Assembly (NCBI GenBank): GCA_030762895.1
Contig: CM061067.1
Coordinates: 53,221,667 to 53,285,666, forward strand
Source of the DNA: Sophora flavescens
Lineage: Eukaryota; Streptophyta; Magnoliopsida; Fabales; Fabaceae
Direction of reading: 5' to 3'
DNA length: 64,000 nt
The notes beneath the pieces were generated by a model. That model was given only the letters and a program-made list of their open reading frames with translations. It ran no database searches and was not told where the DNA came from. The translations under genes were made by a program, and so were the position numbers. Below are positions 34,101 to 44,726 of this stretch, piece after piece. Numbering within the stretch: position 1 is the first letter of the stretch; the number at the start of each line of letters is the position of its first letter.

Positions 34101-37100
34101 GTCCTTGATGTCAACTTCACTCAGGACCTTCCAGATATTCCACCAGTTGTTCCGGCACCTATTGTTGCTCCTACTCCACCTCCTTTGCGTACCTACCAGC
34201 GGCGGACACAGGCTTCTGCGGTGCCTCCTTCCGGGGATCCTTCAGTCTTATCTCCGACTCCAACCGCCCCTCCATCTACGCCTCCTGCACCTGAACTTCC
34301 CATTGCATTACGGAAAGGTACTCGGTCCTCTCGCAATCCTAATCCCATCTATGCTTATACTTTAAATTATGGCCGTTTATCTCCTTCCTATGTTTCCTTT
34401 GTTTCTGCTTTGGATTCTCTGTCTATTCCTAAGTCTACAGGTGAAGCCATGGCTGATCCCAACTGGCGCAAGGCAATGTTGGAAGAGATGGCAGCGTTGC
34501 ATTCTAATGGTACTTGGGAGATTGTTCCCTTGCCTCCTGACAAGACTAGTGTGGGTTGTCGTTGGGTCTATACGGTGAAGATTGGACCCGATGGTCATAT
34601 TGATCGCTTCAAAGCTCGTTTGGTGGCTAAAGGTTATACGCAGATTTTTGGTCTAGATTACGGGGATACTTTTTCCCCTGTGGCCAAAATCAGTTCTGTT
34701 CGTCTTTTTATAGCTATGGCTGCCATTCATCATTGGCCTCTTCACCAGCTGGATATTAAGAATGCCTTCTTGCATGGCGAATTACAGGAAGTTTATATGG
34801 ACCAGCCCCCAGGATTTACTGTTTCTGGTGATTCTAGACTTGTTTGTGGGCTTCGTCGTTCTCTTTATGGATTGAAGCAGTCTCCTCGTGCCTGATTTGG
34901 CCGGTTTAGCTCTGCTTTATTACAGTTTGGCATGACCCAATGTGAGGCTGACCACTCTGTTTTCTCTATCCATTCTCCTTCTGGTGGGCACATCTATCTT
35001 GTTGTCTATGTCGATGATATCGTCATTACCGGTAATGACACAGATGGTTTCCGACGGCTCAAAGCACACCTCTTCAAACATTTTCAGACAAAAGACTTGG
35101 GTCCTCTCAAGTACTTTTTAGGGATTGAAGTTGCCCAGTCCACTTCAGGAATTTCAATCAACCAACGGAAGTATGCTCTGGATATTCTTACTGAGACAGG
35201 TATGCTTGATTGCCGTCCAACTGATACTCCCATGGATCCCAATGTCAAGCTTCTTCCGGGTCAGGGGGAGCCATTGAAAGACCCGGGAAGATATCGTCGT
35301 CTTGTGGGCAGACTCAACTATCTCACAGTCACCAGACCTGATATCACCTTTGCAATTAGTGTGGTAAGCCAGTTCCTGAATGCCCCATGTGATAGCCATT
35401 GGGATGCTGTCATGCGTATTCTTCGGTACATCAAAAATGCACCAGGACGAGGATTATTATATGAAGATAAAGGCAATGCCAAAATCACTTGTTACTCTGA
35501 TGCTGACTGGGCAGGATCACCATCAGATAGGAGGTCCACTTCTGGATATTGTGTTCTTATTGGAGGAAATATGATCTCATGGAGGAGCAAGAAGCAGAAC
35601 ATTGTTGCCAGATCCAATGTAGAAGCTGAATACCGTGCTATGGCAGCAGCTGTGTGTGAGCTTACATGGCTTGGGCAACTACTCCAACAGCTAAAATTGG
35701 GAGATATCCAAGATACTAAACTTATCTGTGACAATCAGGCTGCACTTCACATTGCATCAAATCCGGTCTTTCATGAACGAACCAAACACATAGAAATAGA
35801 TTGTCACTTCGTAAGAGAGAAGGTGCTTTCAGGGAAAATCACAACTGACTTTGTCAACTCTAGTGACCAGTTGGCTGACATTTTCACTAAGTCCCTTAGA
35901 GGCTCTCGTGTTGACTACATTTGTAACAAGCTTGGCTCATATGACATATATGCTCCAGCTTGAGGGGGAGTGTTAGAAAGCATATTTAACATGTGCTTAA
36001 TATGTTAGAAAGCATATTTAACATGTGCTTAATATATACATAAATAGGTACTAGTAATTAGGGGTTCGTTACTAATTAGAGATTTGATTTGATTCCTTTG
36101 TATTTATTATTGATTCTCTTGTATCCTAATATGAGATTATAAATAGCATACATGTGTGGTCATATTGACACACAACATTCACATATTCTATTCTTACAAC
36201 CCCCAAATCCAAACCACAAAGATCAAAGTTAGAACCAAAGTTACATAAAAGAGTAATCCATCCTAAGCTCCCCAATATTTCCTCCCAATTCAATCCCCAG
36301 ACAAACCCACCAGAGAAAAACCAGAAAACCATAGTATGAACATCAAACCCATGAAGAAACCATGAAAAGCAAGATAGAACATCAAACCCATGAAGAAACC
36401 ATGGCCGCTACGTCGGTAATTACAGACGGCTTTTTTGGTTTTCCGACGGTTTTTGACCCTCGATAATACCGTTTTTTCTTGTAGTGATGGACTTTGATTA
36501 TTAATTATGAATATGTCTTCAATTATGTGTATTTCTCTATCTTTTATCATTTATATGCCTATGATATAACTTACTTGTATTGTTTCCCCAAATTTCGATG
36601 TAGCGGCCATCCCGCTACCCGCTATAGCAGATTTGGGGTCAACCGCTATCCGAGATTAGCTACATAGAGGGAAAGTGCCGAAACTTACTTAGGATTTTCT
36701 ATACTAAGGTTATAAGCATATTACTAAACCTAGCCCAATCTATCAAGGCTCAAATAATATTAAACCTAAACCTTACTAAAAAGTCACATGGTAGTCATAT
36801 GATCACTTAATACATAGAAAAACAGCTTAAATATAAAAATAAACAGACCAAAATAATAAACTTACAGAAACATTAAATAAAATGCCCCTGTATCACATAC
36901 CGTGCTGATTCATTTATTAGCGCAAATGGAGTGACACAACCCAAGGGCACCTTGTGAGATAAGGAAAAACAAGGTCATCAGATAAGACAATAATTTCAAC
37001 CATACCATTTGAACAAGGTTATTTCTCTTCTTAAGATATATAACTTTTAATTTTTTCCTTAGGATAATAGTAATAATCATTATATGTGAGAAACTTATAG

Positions 37101-38317
37101 CAATGACAATATCAATGAAAAAACTATAAAGAACATTTTTAAATTGATAATAAGTTTCTCAATCTATATATTATTCATCCTAACAAAATATTAAACTAAG
37201 AAACAGCAAATGCCTCAATAAGAATTACTTTCCTTTCACACTATGTAATGCATAGCAATAAGCAAGTTAACTTGCCTAGTTTGTCAATATCTATTATGAA
37301 AGTACTGAGTTTGTTAAGAAGCCGAAACAGAACTCAGACCATCTACATTTAACATTTTTAGTAACTTCAATGGATTATGGATACAACTTCTTAAGCAAGG
37401 TAAAATAAAGAGACAAATAACCGAAGGATTGAACAGAATGATGGAAGGAAGGCATAGACAAACCTGAAGTATTTCACCTAAAGCCTCTTCTGGTGCCATT
37501 CTCAGACCTCCTTTTCCCAAACCAAGCCGCTGAGATAACACTGTTCAGCTTTGAAGCAACAAAGAACTATCATTAATATCCATTTAAAAAGTAAGGCAAT
37601 AGAAGCAAGTGAACAAATTTCTCTACGGATTACAAAATTACACATACCTTTGAGATCCACTTTAGTATCAGCTAAAGCAGAAACAATATAAAACCTGTTT
37701 TTCTTGTCCTGTTTTAAAAGTGCACTAATCAGGACATATGCATACATTAACAATAAAAAAGCAACAAAAGCACAGAGTTTCTTTTTCTAGTAAATTCTAA
37801 CTATACCATACCTTCAAAAATAAGTTTTTACTCAGCCCACCCCCTAAGTTTCCAACATATTTTGCCTGAAGGAAAATGGATATTGAATTATTAAAAAAAA
37901 AAAAATTGAACAGGATATACAGTATACGACATAGATAATTGTTTAAAGGAATTTTATTTACCTGAGCCTCAACGGTCAAAACAATTGGATGCTCGTACTT
38001 GGAAAATTGAATCTGAAGCTCCTGAAAAGCAAGAAAATGAATCTCACAACAATTAGTCACAAGCATCTCAAAATTGAAAAGTGTATAAGTAATGTTCCAA
38101 TTGTGAAAAGCTTATATCTGAGTCATGTACAGTACAGGTACTGCTCAAGTAATAAGAAAAAGACTCGTTGACGAAGTAATGAGCATAGAAAGTGAACAAA
38201 AAAAAAAAAGGTGAATAAATTGGGGAAATAAACATGGCCAGATGAAATTGAACAAGAATGGGAGGCATTGCATAGAACCTGTAACCGCGCTAGAAGTTGT
38301 TCCTTTGTGAGACCCAT
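25141..38317 (-). CDS. YbaK/prolyl-tRNA-deacylase-like protein, 12 exons, 326 aa
   Basis: Exons in transcript order: 38279-38317, 37962-38021, 37812-37865, 37648-37708, 37464-37540, 36901-36950, 26979-27061, 26586-26656, 26296-26449, 25575-25717, 25395-25493, 25141-25230. All junctions are GT-AG and phases agree, giving 981 nt with one terminal stop. The protein starts MGLTKEQLLARLQ. Residues about 20-165 form a YbaK/aminoacyl-tRNA-deacylase domain (LGGGLSKNLFLK, YIVSALADTKVDLK, LGLGKGGLRMAPEEAL, GCVTPFALIN). The family hydrolyses mischarged aminoacyl-tRNAs such as Ala-tRNAPro. A plant-type C-terminal extension follows (ANPPVGKDQPPDLAALVPSG, FVEEILHKTSELLLSE, FKNIAYAEGFHAG). It resembles Arabidopsis At1g44835 from memory. 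The frame looks intact despite a 9.8-kb sixth intron filled with transposons. Catalytic activity is inferred from the domain only. Confidence 0.92.
27531..27701 (+). pseudogene. older hAT transposase, 5' relic
   Basis: It reads MALNTMRKFTNKVEL, then AGITRFATQFLTLQRLHKQK, a frameshift near 27645-27660, then FTLDEFLNSKAAKE, which runs directly into the insertion site of the younger hAT. The match is to the middle of BED/DUF659-type hAT transposases. Confidence 0.7.
28326..30690 (+). pseudogene. hAT transposase (BED zinc finger, DUF659, hAT-C), disrupted
   Basis: Exon 1 (28326-29749) opens MSSSILVAGSSGG and contains a BED finger (KIKCNYCAKVIIGGVYRLKHH) and DUF659, including SDGWTDKRRRTILNFLV and VTDNAANYKAAG with catalytic-type Asp residues. 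A TAA at 29322-29324 replaces a Gln codon after ISVHH. The frame then continues (LLQHFTKGKDLVRPAMTRFA). Exon 2 (from about 29839) has two offsetting frame changes near 29890-29930 and a TAA at about 30016-30018. It then reads the hAT-C dimerisation segment (SLTCSSSGCERNWSVFE). Exon 3 (30313-30690) reads HTKRRNRLKQKTMNDVVFVM and an acidic tail, with a TAA at 30517-30519. The lesions make it non-functional. Confidence 0.88.
30755..30815. repeat. short GATGTTTTTGTGAT tandem repeat
   Basis: Three to four irregular copies of a GATGTTTTTGTGAT-like unit in the 3' UTR of the hAT gene. Confidence 0.7.
31050..31760 (+). pseudogene. older hAT transposase, 3' relic
   Basis: It reads LKAIGPLVQVLRLVDNERKP, AMGYIYETMDRAKES and HPLHAAGHFFNPEFFYGNPD, then a frameshift near 31400 into KCIERLSASVKEEDK, an intron-like gap (31533-31619), and a decayed hAT-C segment (VWWKTTRRVGHMF, LGCERN-like). 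It is clearly a hAT transposase but of a different family from the younger copy. It has many lesions. Confidence 0.75.
32134..32329 (+). repeat. copia 5' LTR
   Basis: 196 bp, TGTTAGAAAGC...TTCTTACA, with a TATAAATA box near 32268-32275 about 60 bp before its end. Confidence 0.9.
32680..35963 (+). pseudogene. copia gag-pol, gag mostly deleted
   Basis: It starts MASNDSSSDSSANITEE. Within about 60 residues it reaches the protease motif WRLDSGASDHMTG, so most of gag including the CCHC knuckle is missing. GAG-pre-integrase (LEHQRLGHPSLNKM) follows a frameshift near 33220-33230 and then a TGA at about 33278. The integrase has HSDIWGPSRV, FVTFIDDFSRCTW, HTDNAREYLS and HTPQQNGVAERKN. A frameshift near 33860 comes before VFGCTCFVHDLTPGK. 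RT has WVYTVKIGPDGHIDRFKARL, QLDIKNAFLHGEL and LVVYVDDIVITGND. A TGA at 34893-34895 replaces a Trp after SPRA. RNase H (CYSDADWAGSPSDRRSTSGY, ICDNQAALHIA, KHIEIDCHFVREK) is open to 35963. It is not functional. Confidence 0.9.
35971..36198 (+). repeat. copia 3' LTR with internal 32-bp duplication
   Basis: The bases at 35971-36002 are repeated at 36003-36034. The rest matches the 5' LTR closely. Confidence 0.92.
36671..36900. other. residual intron sequence
   Basis: AT-rich ancestral part of intron 6 before the exon at 36901. No feature seen. Confidence 0.5.
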
Positions 38318-38830
38318 GATAAGGTTGCAACTTGCAATTGCAGCACAGCAGATGACAGCGAACAAATCCTCGGACTGATAGCCGAACCCACTCTGTCAGC
38401 ACAACAACGAGATGAAGAGAGTATTTGAGGCCCCAAAGAGCTCCATGTATATGGGTCGGGTTATGTTTTCGGCCCAACTTCAGTAAATTATAGGGTTTTA
38501 TTTTTAATACCCCATAAAAGGATCTTCCCACCTCCTTCTCTCTTTAATTTTTTCTTTTATTCCATAAATATCCTTATCTATTATTTTAGTATTTTATCCT
38601 AGCCTAATCCCCTCAATCCATCACTCTCTGTTATTCTCCTACCTCCCACTTGAACACACAGTACTCCAGACATTTTTTTCCTCTGTTATCCAAGACAATG
38701 TGAAGCTGGCGAGCCGAAACGCAGCGGATGGATGCACACACGTGACACCAGGTTTCATTTTTTTTTATTCTTGTTTTTCTTATTCTAATGGAAATTTGCA
38801 TGTATTCTAACTTTTTTAATACATACTATA
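38318..38830. other. 5' flank of the YbaK-like gene
   Basis: It should contain the 5' UTR and promoter of the minus-strand gene starting at 38317. Minus-strand reading upstream of the ATG shows a stop-free but unsupported N-terminal extension. No clear TATA box was identified. Confidence 0.4.
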
Positions 38831-38834
38831 CATG

Positions 38835-39195
38835 TAGAAACTTAATTTTCGAGTGTATTAAAAAAAGTTTTGATACACTAAACTTAGTTTTCGGGTATAT
38901 TAAAAACTTATTTAACACACTTGGAAACTAAATTTTTCTGTGTATTAAAAAAGTTTCAATACATGGGAAACTTAATTTCTAAGTATATTAGATAAGTTTT
39001 TAATACACTTAGAAACTAAGTTTGAGTGTATCAAACTTTTTTGATACATACATAAACTTAATTTTTGAATGCGTAGATTTAAAAAGTTTAATATACGTGG
39101 AAACTTAGTTTTCAAATATATTAAAAACTTAACTCGGAAACTAAATTTCCATATATATTTGAGAAAGTTAATACATACATACGGAAACCAAATTT
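38835..39195. repeat. irregular minisatellite, ~40-45-bp unit
   Basis: About eight diverged copies of GAAACTTAATTTTCNAGTGT followed by ATTAAAAAAGTTTTNATACA-like sequence, some shortened. No coding. Confidence 0.8.
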
Positions 39196-39214
39196 CCCGT
39201 GTTTATTTTTTTAA

Positions 39215-39565
39215 AATAATAATTAACAATATCAAGTTTTGAATTCCGGGCACCTTGATTTCCAGAAGACAAAGCAAAAGTGAAGACATAAACAAAAAAG
39301 GAGCACGTATAGGATGCGTTTGGATAAACAACTTAATTAAGAGCTTATCACATAAGATCTTATCGTATGAGAGCTTATGCCATAAGTACTTAAAGAAAGA
39401 AAGGGGCATGAGAGGATTCGAATAGTGAAAAACACGCCGAAAGGGTGTTTAGTACATGTATAATAATTATTTTTTTGAAATATAAAAATAAGTCAATTAA
39501 CGATATCAAGTTATTTTTATAGGTTTCTATCAAACACCTTGATTTCCAGAAGATAAATCAAAAGA
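39215..39565. repeat. direct duplication flanking a MITE-like fragment
   Basis: CACCTTGATTTCCAGAAGA with its surroundings occurs at about 39250 and again at about 39536. Between them, near 39312-39395, GGATGCGTTTGGATAAACAA and GAGCTTAT/ATAAG repeats resemble a common plant MITE end. The right end is not found. Confidence 0.5.
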
Positions 39566-40190
39566 AACTTAAATAAATTCTTTGAAACGTCACCATAGTA
39601 GCAATCCGAAAATACAAGGGAGCCAAGTATCATCCAATTGTAATGTTAACTCCAAAAAATTAATGCGCTCCCCTACCATCTCCCTAGTCATCTCACATTA
39701 ACTCAAACCAACCTGTGTTTAAAATAATAGAAAGCTCCAATTAATAGCATTGATGAACATGTGATCTCTCATTAGAAATTACAGCAGCACAAAACAAACT
39801 CAAAAACAATTCTCACCAAATCACACTCATGTTTCACACATTTCTCATTTAGTATTCTCCAAGACCTCTCACTGCAGTGTTTCCCCCCACCTTCTAAGAA
39901 CTAAGACAAATTTCCCATTTCCCCCTCCCGTTCTGTTTATCTCTCCTCTCACATTATAAGCACAAAGCTTCAATCCGTTTCTTTCCTCCTCAGAAAAAAT
40001 GAACAAAAAGGAAGTGGAGGAATAAGCATTATGGGATAATGACATGTAGAGATGCAAAGTTTCAGTTCGTTTCACATCATCTATAGAAACAGTGCTAACA
40101 TTTATGTAGTTTGGTTAAAGACTTAAAGCCATACCCCACCTGTCAAGCCAATTTTTACTGGCCATGAATACACAAGATGATATTAAGGGG
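39566..40190. other. no gene seen
   Basis: AT-rich intergenic sequence with short frames only. Confidence 0.45.
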
Positions 40191-40620
40191 GCATTATTGA
40201 TGTCGACCAGATTCAGTCTGTGTTCTCCGCCGCCGTCTCGACGTCGTCGAAGCTTCGCCGCTCTCTACTGTTTGCTGCTATCGTGGTCGTGGGGTGGGAA
40301 GAATGAGACGCACTGGGGAATGGAGTGAGGGCCTCGACGAAGTTGCTGCTAATCAGACTCGTCGTTTGCTGCTATCGTGGCAATGGGGAAGGGAGTGAGG
40401 GCCTGGGTAGTGGTAGTGGTAGGGGTGGGAGGAAGGAGGTGGAGTGAGGGGAAAGGGTTAGCAGGTTAGACGATAAAGTGGAGTGGGTGGGGTTAGGGGT
40501 ATTTAGGGAAATTGAAGTAAAAATTTTGAAATGGGGAGGTGGGAGGATGAATGAGGTGTGGTATGAAGAATAAATCCATAAATTATAAGCCAGAAGCTGG
40601 AACAAGATGTCATGGCCCTA
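40191..40620. other. GC-rich stretch with internal repeats, unassigned
   Basis: It holds repeats of TTTGCTGCTATCGTGG (about 40268 and 40364) and GGGAATGGAGTGAGGGCCT-like sequence, then GGTGGGAGGA tracts. The sharp composition change suggests a transposon edge or a 5' UTR fragment. No open frame is supported. Confidence 0.35.
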
Positions 40621-40929
40621 TATAGAATAGCCCACTAATAAGCTTGGCTCAATATATCTCTACCGTATAACTCAAATTGGATTATGGATTATTGTTCTCT
40701 AAAAGAAAAAAACGTACACATAAAATAAACAAGGGTGTGCTAAACTTTGATCTATAGCAAAATAAGAAAGTATAAGTCAATAATAAAAACTCCATTACTT
40801 ACTCGCTTTACATGCAAATTTACTTTAAAGGGGCTTAGATACTATTGCACAGGCTACTTGTAAAAAAAAAGCCAAATAGCATTAACAAATTTAATTGGTT
40901 CAACGGTTAAGATATGTTATCCCCTAAAA

Positions 40930-41690
40930 AATAAATTTAAGTGAATCAAGCTGATAACACAGCCAGCTGGAATAATTAGTTGAAGAAAGGTATAACCGAT
41001 GAGTCAAGGGACACGTTCGGTTAAAACTTGGGCTGGATTTTGTGTTAATGGGACAAGACTAGATTGCAAGGCAAGCCGAGGTTTAGTTGATCAAGAGTTG
41101 CTGCCAAGGATCGTGGGACAACCATTTGCGCACGTTTGAAAAAGACTCGGTGTTGGAGTTGGTTACCAACGGATGCCACAAAAGGTGTCGAGAAAATAGG
41201 AGCTGGACTTTTGTGAAAGTAGCTGTTGTTGCCATAGTGGGTTAAGTGGTTAAGGATCGTGGACAGCTGAGATAAGAGAAGTTGCATGTATTTAGGGAAC
41301 ACAATCAATAGGAAAGGTCAGATCGAGGGTTAGTCTGCGCCTATAAATACCAATTGTACCGATTGTACAAAGAGACAACCACATCAATACAACATTTAAG
41401 CTTTTTATGCTTACTTTCTTTGCGTTTTATTCAGCTTGCTTACTGTTTTTACTTTGCTTTTTGCCTTCATTTCTTGCTTACTTTATTTAGTCGATTACCA
41501 TTTTAGCCTTTACAACTTTAGCCTTCTCTAGTTCACCTTTATACCAAACGTTTCCTCTAATAGTTTGGGGATATTTTGCAGAGGGTTAGATTCTGCCCTT
41601 GGTTCAATACGCCTGATCATCTCAAAATCCATATGTGTTTCTCGGCTGAGTTCTTATTCGGTTGATTTACAATTTTCCATGTAAACATGA
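40930..41690 (+). other. LTR-like promoter fragment
   Basis: It contains CCTATAAATACC near 41341, followed by a long pyrimidine-rich leader (CTTACTTTC..., TTTGCGTTTTATTCAGC). This resembles the R-U5 part of a gypsy LTR or the leader of a small retroelement. No second copy, PBS or TSD was found. Confidence 0.3.
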
Positions 41691-42181
41691 TAAAGAGAAA
41701 TAAATATTTAACATAGAATATATGAAAATGAGTTAGTTTTTGGAGTAGAGTTAGATCTAATTATTCTAATATGGTATCAAAATCTACCATAATGTTGGGC
41801 CACTCACGAATGTTTATTACCGTAAACTTCACGCTATATAAACCTTATATCGATTTAGCATACGAGCAAAAGACCATTTTTAATAACTTGTGCAACTCTT
41901 ACTCCATGAGCTAGTTTTTGGAGTGGAGTTAAACACAATCATTCTAATAAGAAAAAGGAAGGAGAAGAAAAATGATGGAGATAAAAAAACTAAAATATAT
42001 CAAGTAATATATTGCTAATAATATAATCCAACAACTAATAATGGGGATAATTTTGAGCAAAAACTTGTCGATTTGGATTGTATACATTTTTTAAGAATTA
42101 TATACAGAACGGTGTTTCCATAAAAACAAAATTCTATGGAATTCGTTGATGGCAAAGTCAAATCCTTTTTAGGAGTGTTCA
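41691..42181. other. no gene seen
   Basis: AT-rich. A phrase of about 25 bp (TTTTGGAGTRGAGTTA) occurs twice, near 41738 and 41919. Confidence 0.4.
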
Positions 42182-42186
42182 AGACC

Positions 42187-42921
42187 TGTACTGGCCGAGG
42201 AGTAAAATTCGGTCACCGAGTTTGGATAACCGATCCAACCAAGGCGGGAAAGATAAAATATCGATATTATCTTTATTAATCATGATATTATCTTAAACAA
42301 CCTTATCCGGTTAGAAGAGATAATATCCCTTAAATTAAGGATAAAATATTGATATTATCCTTAAATGATCACAATATTATCTCAAACAACCTTATCCGGT
42401 TAGAAGAGAAAATATCCCTTAAATTAAGGGATAAGATATTGATATTATCCTTAAATAATCCTAATATTATCTCAAATAACCTTATCCGGTTAAAGGAGAT
42501 AATACCCCTTAAATTAAGGAAATCACATCTCAAAGAAGATTTAAGAGATAAAAGGAGATAAAATCCAGATCTCTTAATGATCGGGGGATCCTATTATAAA
42601 AAGAGGAGAACCCAAGAGAGAGACTCACTTTTCACCAACCCCAGTGACTCTCCCTTAAGCGTATTAGAGAAAATAGCTCGACCAAGAGGCTATTGAAGAG
42701 TCCTTGCTCGCTGGTATTCATCAGATACAAGATTAAGGGATTGAGATCACCGTATGGCCAAGGGTTGAACCCAGAACTACGTCTGGCTTTGATTCCCATT
42801 GGGATACGTAGGACCGAAATACAGTATTCTATCAAGCCATAATCTAAAACAACCCCCATTGTTCACTCTTGGTTTGACGTTCTATGGCGAGATTCCGGCA
42901 AGTCGGATCTCGGCAAGAACA
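42187..42921 (+). repeat. gypsy-type 5' LTR
   Basis: 735 bp, TGTACTGG...AAGAACA, with internal repeats of TCTCAAACAACCTTATCCGG (three to four times at 42290-42490) and a TATAAAAAGAG box near 42593. Confidence 0.88.
42290..42540. repeat. tandem repeat inside the LTR, ~67-68 bp unit
   Basis: Units read AACAACCTTATCCGGTTAGA, then GATAATATCCCTTAAATTAA and GATATTGATATTATCC. There are three copies here and three in the other LTR (47830-48060). They lie in the U3 region and could act as reiterated enhancer-like elements. Confidence 0.85.
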
Positions 42922-42940
42922 TTTGGCGCCCACCGTGGGG
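42922..42940 (+). promoter_or_regulatory. primer-binding site
   Basis: TTTGGCGCCCACCGTGGGG directly after the 5' LTR, a form seen in plant gypsy elements. Confidence 0.8.
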
Positions 42941-44557
42941 CCGAGGTGAAACTGTCCCCGGCCGCACCTCCAAACATCATTCTCCGTGTGAACCGCCCAA
43001 CGCCATACTTGATGGTCCACCTTCTCCAACAAATACAATGTAGTCGGCATCGAAGGCACACTCTGTTGTAATGATGCCTTCCTCTGGAGTTGGTTGTGTG
43101 ATTCGGATTTTGGGTGTCACACACCCCGAGTTTCCACAACACCGACCTCTGTCTCGTTTCTGTTTAGACGCCATCAAACTCTGATTTAAGGTCTGACGCC
43201 GACGAACACCAACCAGTACTAGCCTCTACGCTCCCAGAACTAGCACCATTGAGAAGTCCACACCAGATCGTGCACTCGATCGGCGAGAGGATCATCGCCG
43301 TCGTCCTAAGCTCGACCATCATGGTACATCACCAAGGAGATCGAGTCATGACCTTCAGGTTTATTAGTGCGGAGAGTACCGCGTCTAAACCATCCTCAGA
43401 TCCAGAGGAAAAATCACCCTCTAATCATCCAAAGGATTCAACTCACAACTGTTGGCATCCATGAATGCTCTGGAAAAGAAGTATATAAAAAAAAAGAGCT
43501 CCACTGCTTTGTTAGCGTGAAGCATATCCAGTGTTCGTTGAAATGATTCTCAGAAGTATATGATATACGCTTGTGGAGATTATAACCCCAGGCTTGTAGT
43601 GGTTGTGGCGGCCACCACAGCTTGGCCTCGGAGAGCTGAGGAAGATATCTTAGATAGCTCGGCCACCACAACTCGGCCTCGGAGCAGAAGAAGGTTTCTT
43701 AGAGAGCTCGGCCATCACAACACAACTCGGTCTAGGAGAGCTCGACCATAGTAGCTTGAGGGAATGCCTAAATCAGAGGCCGCAAAATGCTCAGGTGATA
43801 TCGTTCTTTAAATCTAGTTTAAATCTAATATGATTTGATATGTTTTGCTCCACGCCTTTGATGTTGTGTTATGTAGCATCATATCATATTATTTACATAT
43901 TTGAGCAAAGTGCGACTACAAAGTGCTCGACCAAATGCCCACTGCTGCCATTGACAGAGAGTGTAGGCTACAATTGATTGGGTAGATGCATATTAGAGCA
44001 CACCTAGTGCTCGACAAAACTCTCGGGGAAGAAAAATTCATGTTTCTTATTGATATTATTAGAATAATTATTGTCATCTAGTAGTATAACTATTAGATTC
44101 TTGACTAACATTGAAAAATTGGTTCCCACTTACTGTAATTCATTGATTTGACGTGATTGGTCAGTTTGAATTCAAGATGAAATCAATCCAAGTAGTGGAG
44201 AAGACCTTAGTGGCCGAGTTTCTCGCTCTCGGGCTAACAAGGAGAGGCCAAGTCTGAATTCATCAAGTCTATAATGGCCGAGCTTCTACGTACTCGACAT
44301 TCCATGGTCGAGTTTGTCCGAAATCGAGTTTATCAGCTTTAGAAAATGGAAAAGTCCATTAAATGGGAGGTGTTGGAGGAATGTCAGAGACTCGGGACAC
44401 CATCCATAGTCTTAGCCCAGGAAGGAATGAGTAGATCATGGGAAAAGAAAAGTGAAAGTTCTTTCTATAAAGGTTCCCAAAGGTGACATCTCAAGTTTCA
44501 GGTGACATTGTTCTCTATCTTCCTCTCTTGATTAATGCATAATTAGATGACGGAACA
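42941..44557 (+). other. gypsy interior, first segment; LTR-like in its second half
   Basis: No coherent coding frame. The GC-rich part (42941-43760) may be a decayed gag leader. The part ending at 44557 (GACGGAACA) precedes a second PBS and so looks like the 3' end of another LTR. Confidence 0.45.
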
Positions 44558-44576
44558 TTTGGCGCCCACCGTGGGG
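44558..44576 (+). promoter_or_regulatory. second primer-binding site
   Basis: An exact repeat of TTTGGCGCCCACCGTGGGG, again preceded by AACA as at 42918-42921. It indicates a second, related LTR-internal junction inside the element. Confidence 0.8.
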
Positions 44577-44726
44577 CATAAAACCAATAATCATAGGTGA
44601 TATTTAACAAAGTATCTAAGCTATTGGAATGATAGTATGCTAAAAACGAAGATTTTGGAATTCCCTTAAGAAAGTTTCTTCCACTTTAATGGGGAGCCAG
44701 ATTTATGCCATATATCCTTGCACAAT

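Larger units (their letters stand above)
32134..36198 (+). mobile_element. Ty1/copia retrotransposon (Ale-like), nested in CACTA
   Basis: The LTRs are 32134-32329 (196 bp) and 35971-36198 (228 bp). The right one contains a 32-bp tandem duplication of its first bases. The PBS starts TGGTATCAGTA at 32330 (tRNA-Met type). The polypurine tract GAGGGGGAG is at 35962-35970. Flanks are GCCCC and ACCCC, a 5-bp TSD with one mismatch. The LTRs differ at about six positions apart from the duplication. Ale-like is inferred from the short LTRs and RT style. Confidence 0.92.
31824..36486 (+). mobile_element. non-autonomous CACTA element interrupted by a copia
   Basis: The left end is CACTACAAGAATATTGCG at 31824. 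The right end, read inward from 36486, is CACTACAAGAAAAAACGG. Subterminal ACCGACGG/CCGTCGG-type repeats occur at both ends (TACCGACGG, GACAGTG, ACGTCGGTAATTACAGACGG). Without the copia only about 0.6 kb of element remains, with no transposase. The adjacent 3-bp flanks (TAT and ATG) are not identical, so the TSD is decayed or the insertion was rearranged. Confidence 0.78.
27486..36670 (+). mobile_element. older hAT element, split by later insertions
   Basis: Coding relics of one hAT lie on both sides of the younger hAT: 27531-27701 (MALNTMRKFTNKVEL, AGITRFATQFLTLQRLHKQ, DEFLNSKAAKE) and 31050-31760. Across the junction the reading resumes with GKDPEGKW-like sequence. The sequence after the CACTA end (36487 to about 36670), with GCTATAGCAGATTTGGGGTC, looks like the hAT 3' subterminal region. 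The true termini and TSD of this oldest element were not found, so the limits are approximate. Confidence 0.6.
27062..36900 (-). other. giant intron 6 of the YbaK-like gene, 9839 bp, nested transposons
   Basis: It lies between the exons ending at 36901 (donor GTATGTGA) and 27061 (acceptor CTGAAG). The phase is preserved: CG from exon 6 plus A from exon 7 makes an Arg codon. It contains two hAT elements, a CACTA and a copia. All the transposon genes run on the strand opposite to the host gene. Confidence 0.9.

Noticed and set aside
36487..36500. 3-bp TSD for the CACTA at 31824-36486
   Set aside because: The left flank TAT and right flank ATG do not match, so I did not claim a TSD.
42844..43177. 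Several overlapping frames after the gypsy PBS as a gag gene
   Set aside because: All frames are short, on both strands, and show no gag or zinc-knuckle motif.
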